Made by a program: the position numbers and the translations under genes. Below, one piece after another: positions 63,989 through 64,000 of a stretch of DNA of 64,000 nt. The stretch is taken from NCBI GenBank assembly GCA_037577475.1, contig CM075206.1, positions 8,341,459 through 8,405,458 of the forward strand, written 5' to 3'. The DNA is from Chaunax sp. Z400. Taxonomy: Eukaryota > Chordata > Actinopteri > Lophiiformes > Chaunacidae. Position 1 is the first letter of the stretch; each line of letters opens with the position of its first letter. The notes beneath the pieces are model-generated. The model was not told the DNA's origin and did no database searches. It worked only from the letters and a program-made list of their open reading frames with translations.

Positions 63989-63996
63989 CACGTGAC
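63989..63996 (+). promoter_or_regulatory. E-box CACGTGAC
   Basis: Matches the USF/MiT-TFE type E-box (CACGTGAC), 41 bp after the X-box-like motif, in the most GC-rich sequence near the right edge. Confidence 0.3.
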
Positions 63997-64000
63997 TCCC

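Overview
The window is vertebrate, most probably teleost (percomorph-like), genomic DNA. The evidence is one spliced gene whose exons read clearly as csrnp1 (cysteine/serine-rich nuclear protein 1, also AXUD1), GT-AG introns, long CA/TA/CT microsatellites, and several degraded interspersed repeats of types found throughout fish genomes. Nothing bacterial, viral or plasmid-like is present.

Layout. Positions 1-3468 hold four coding exons of csrnp1 on the minus strand. The 3' end of the gene, including the C-terminus and 3' UTR, lies left of the window. The four exons splice into a continuous 468-codon reading frame. A splice acceptor lies just 5' of the start codon, so at least one untranslated first exon is expected upstream. 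The best candidate is the CpG-rich block at about 9.93-10.25 kb, which would make intron 1 about 6.4 kb. From 10.3 kb to the right edge (about 54 kb) I find no confident protein-coding gene. This looks like a gene desert carrying microsatellites, old repeats and several AT-rich stretches rich in homeodomain/POU-like motifs that resemble conserved non-coding elements.

Recognisable mobile DNA: a 5'-truncated L1/Tx1-like LINE (42815-43562) with a near-perfect 15-bp target duplication; a short piggyBac-like MITE (35458-35668) between TTAA and TTTA; and dispersed teleost repeats at 15.4, 18.1, 24.1, 28.8, 29.1, 34.8, 38.0, 52.4 and 61.4 kb.

Points to follow up: three perfect AP-1 sites within 77 bp at 56.8 kb; a CpG-retaining minus-strand ORF ending at 55712 with an AATAAA signal about 430 nt further on (possible terminal exon of an unknown gene); and, at the right edge, an RFX X-box-like motif inside a possible 52-nt exon, followed by an E-box. 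I did not find a new biological system. All regulatory proposals are inference from motifs and need alignment or expression data.
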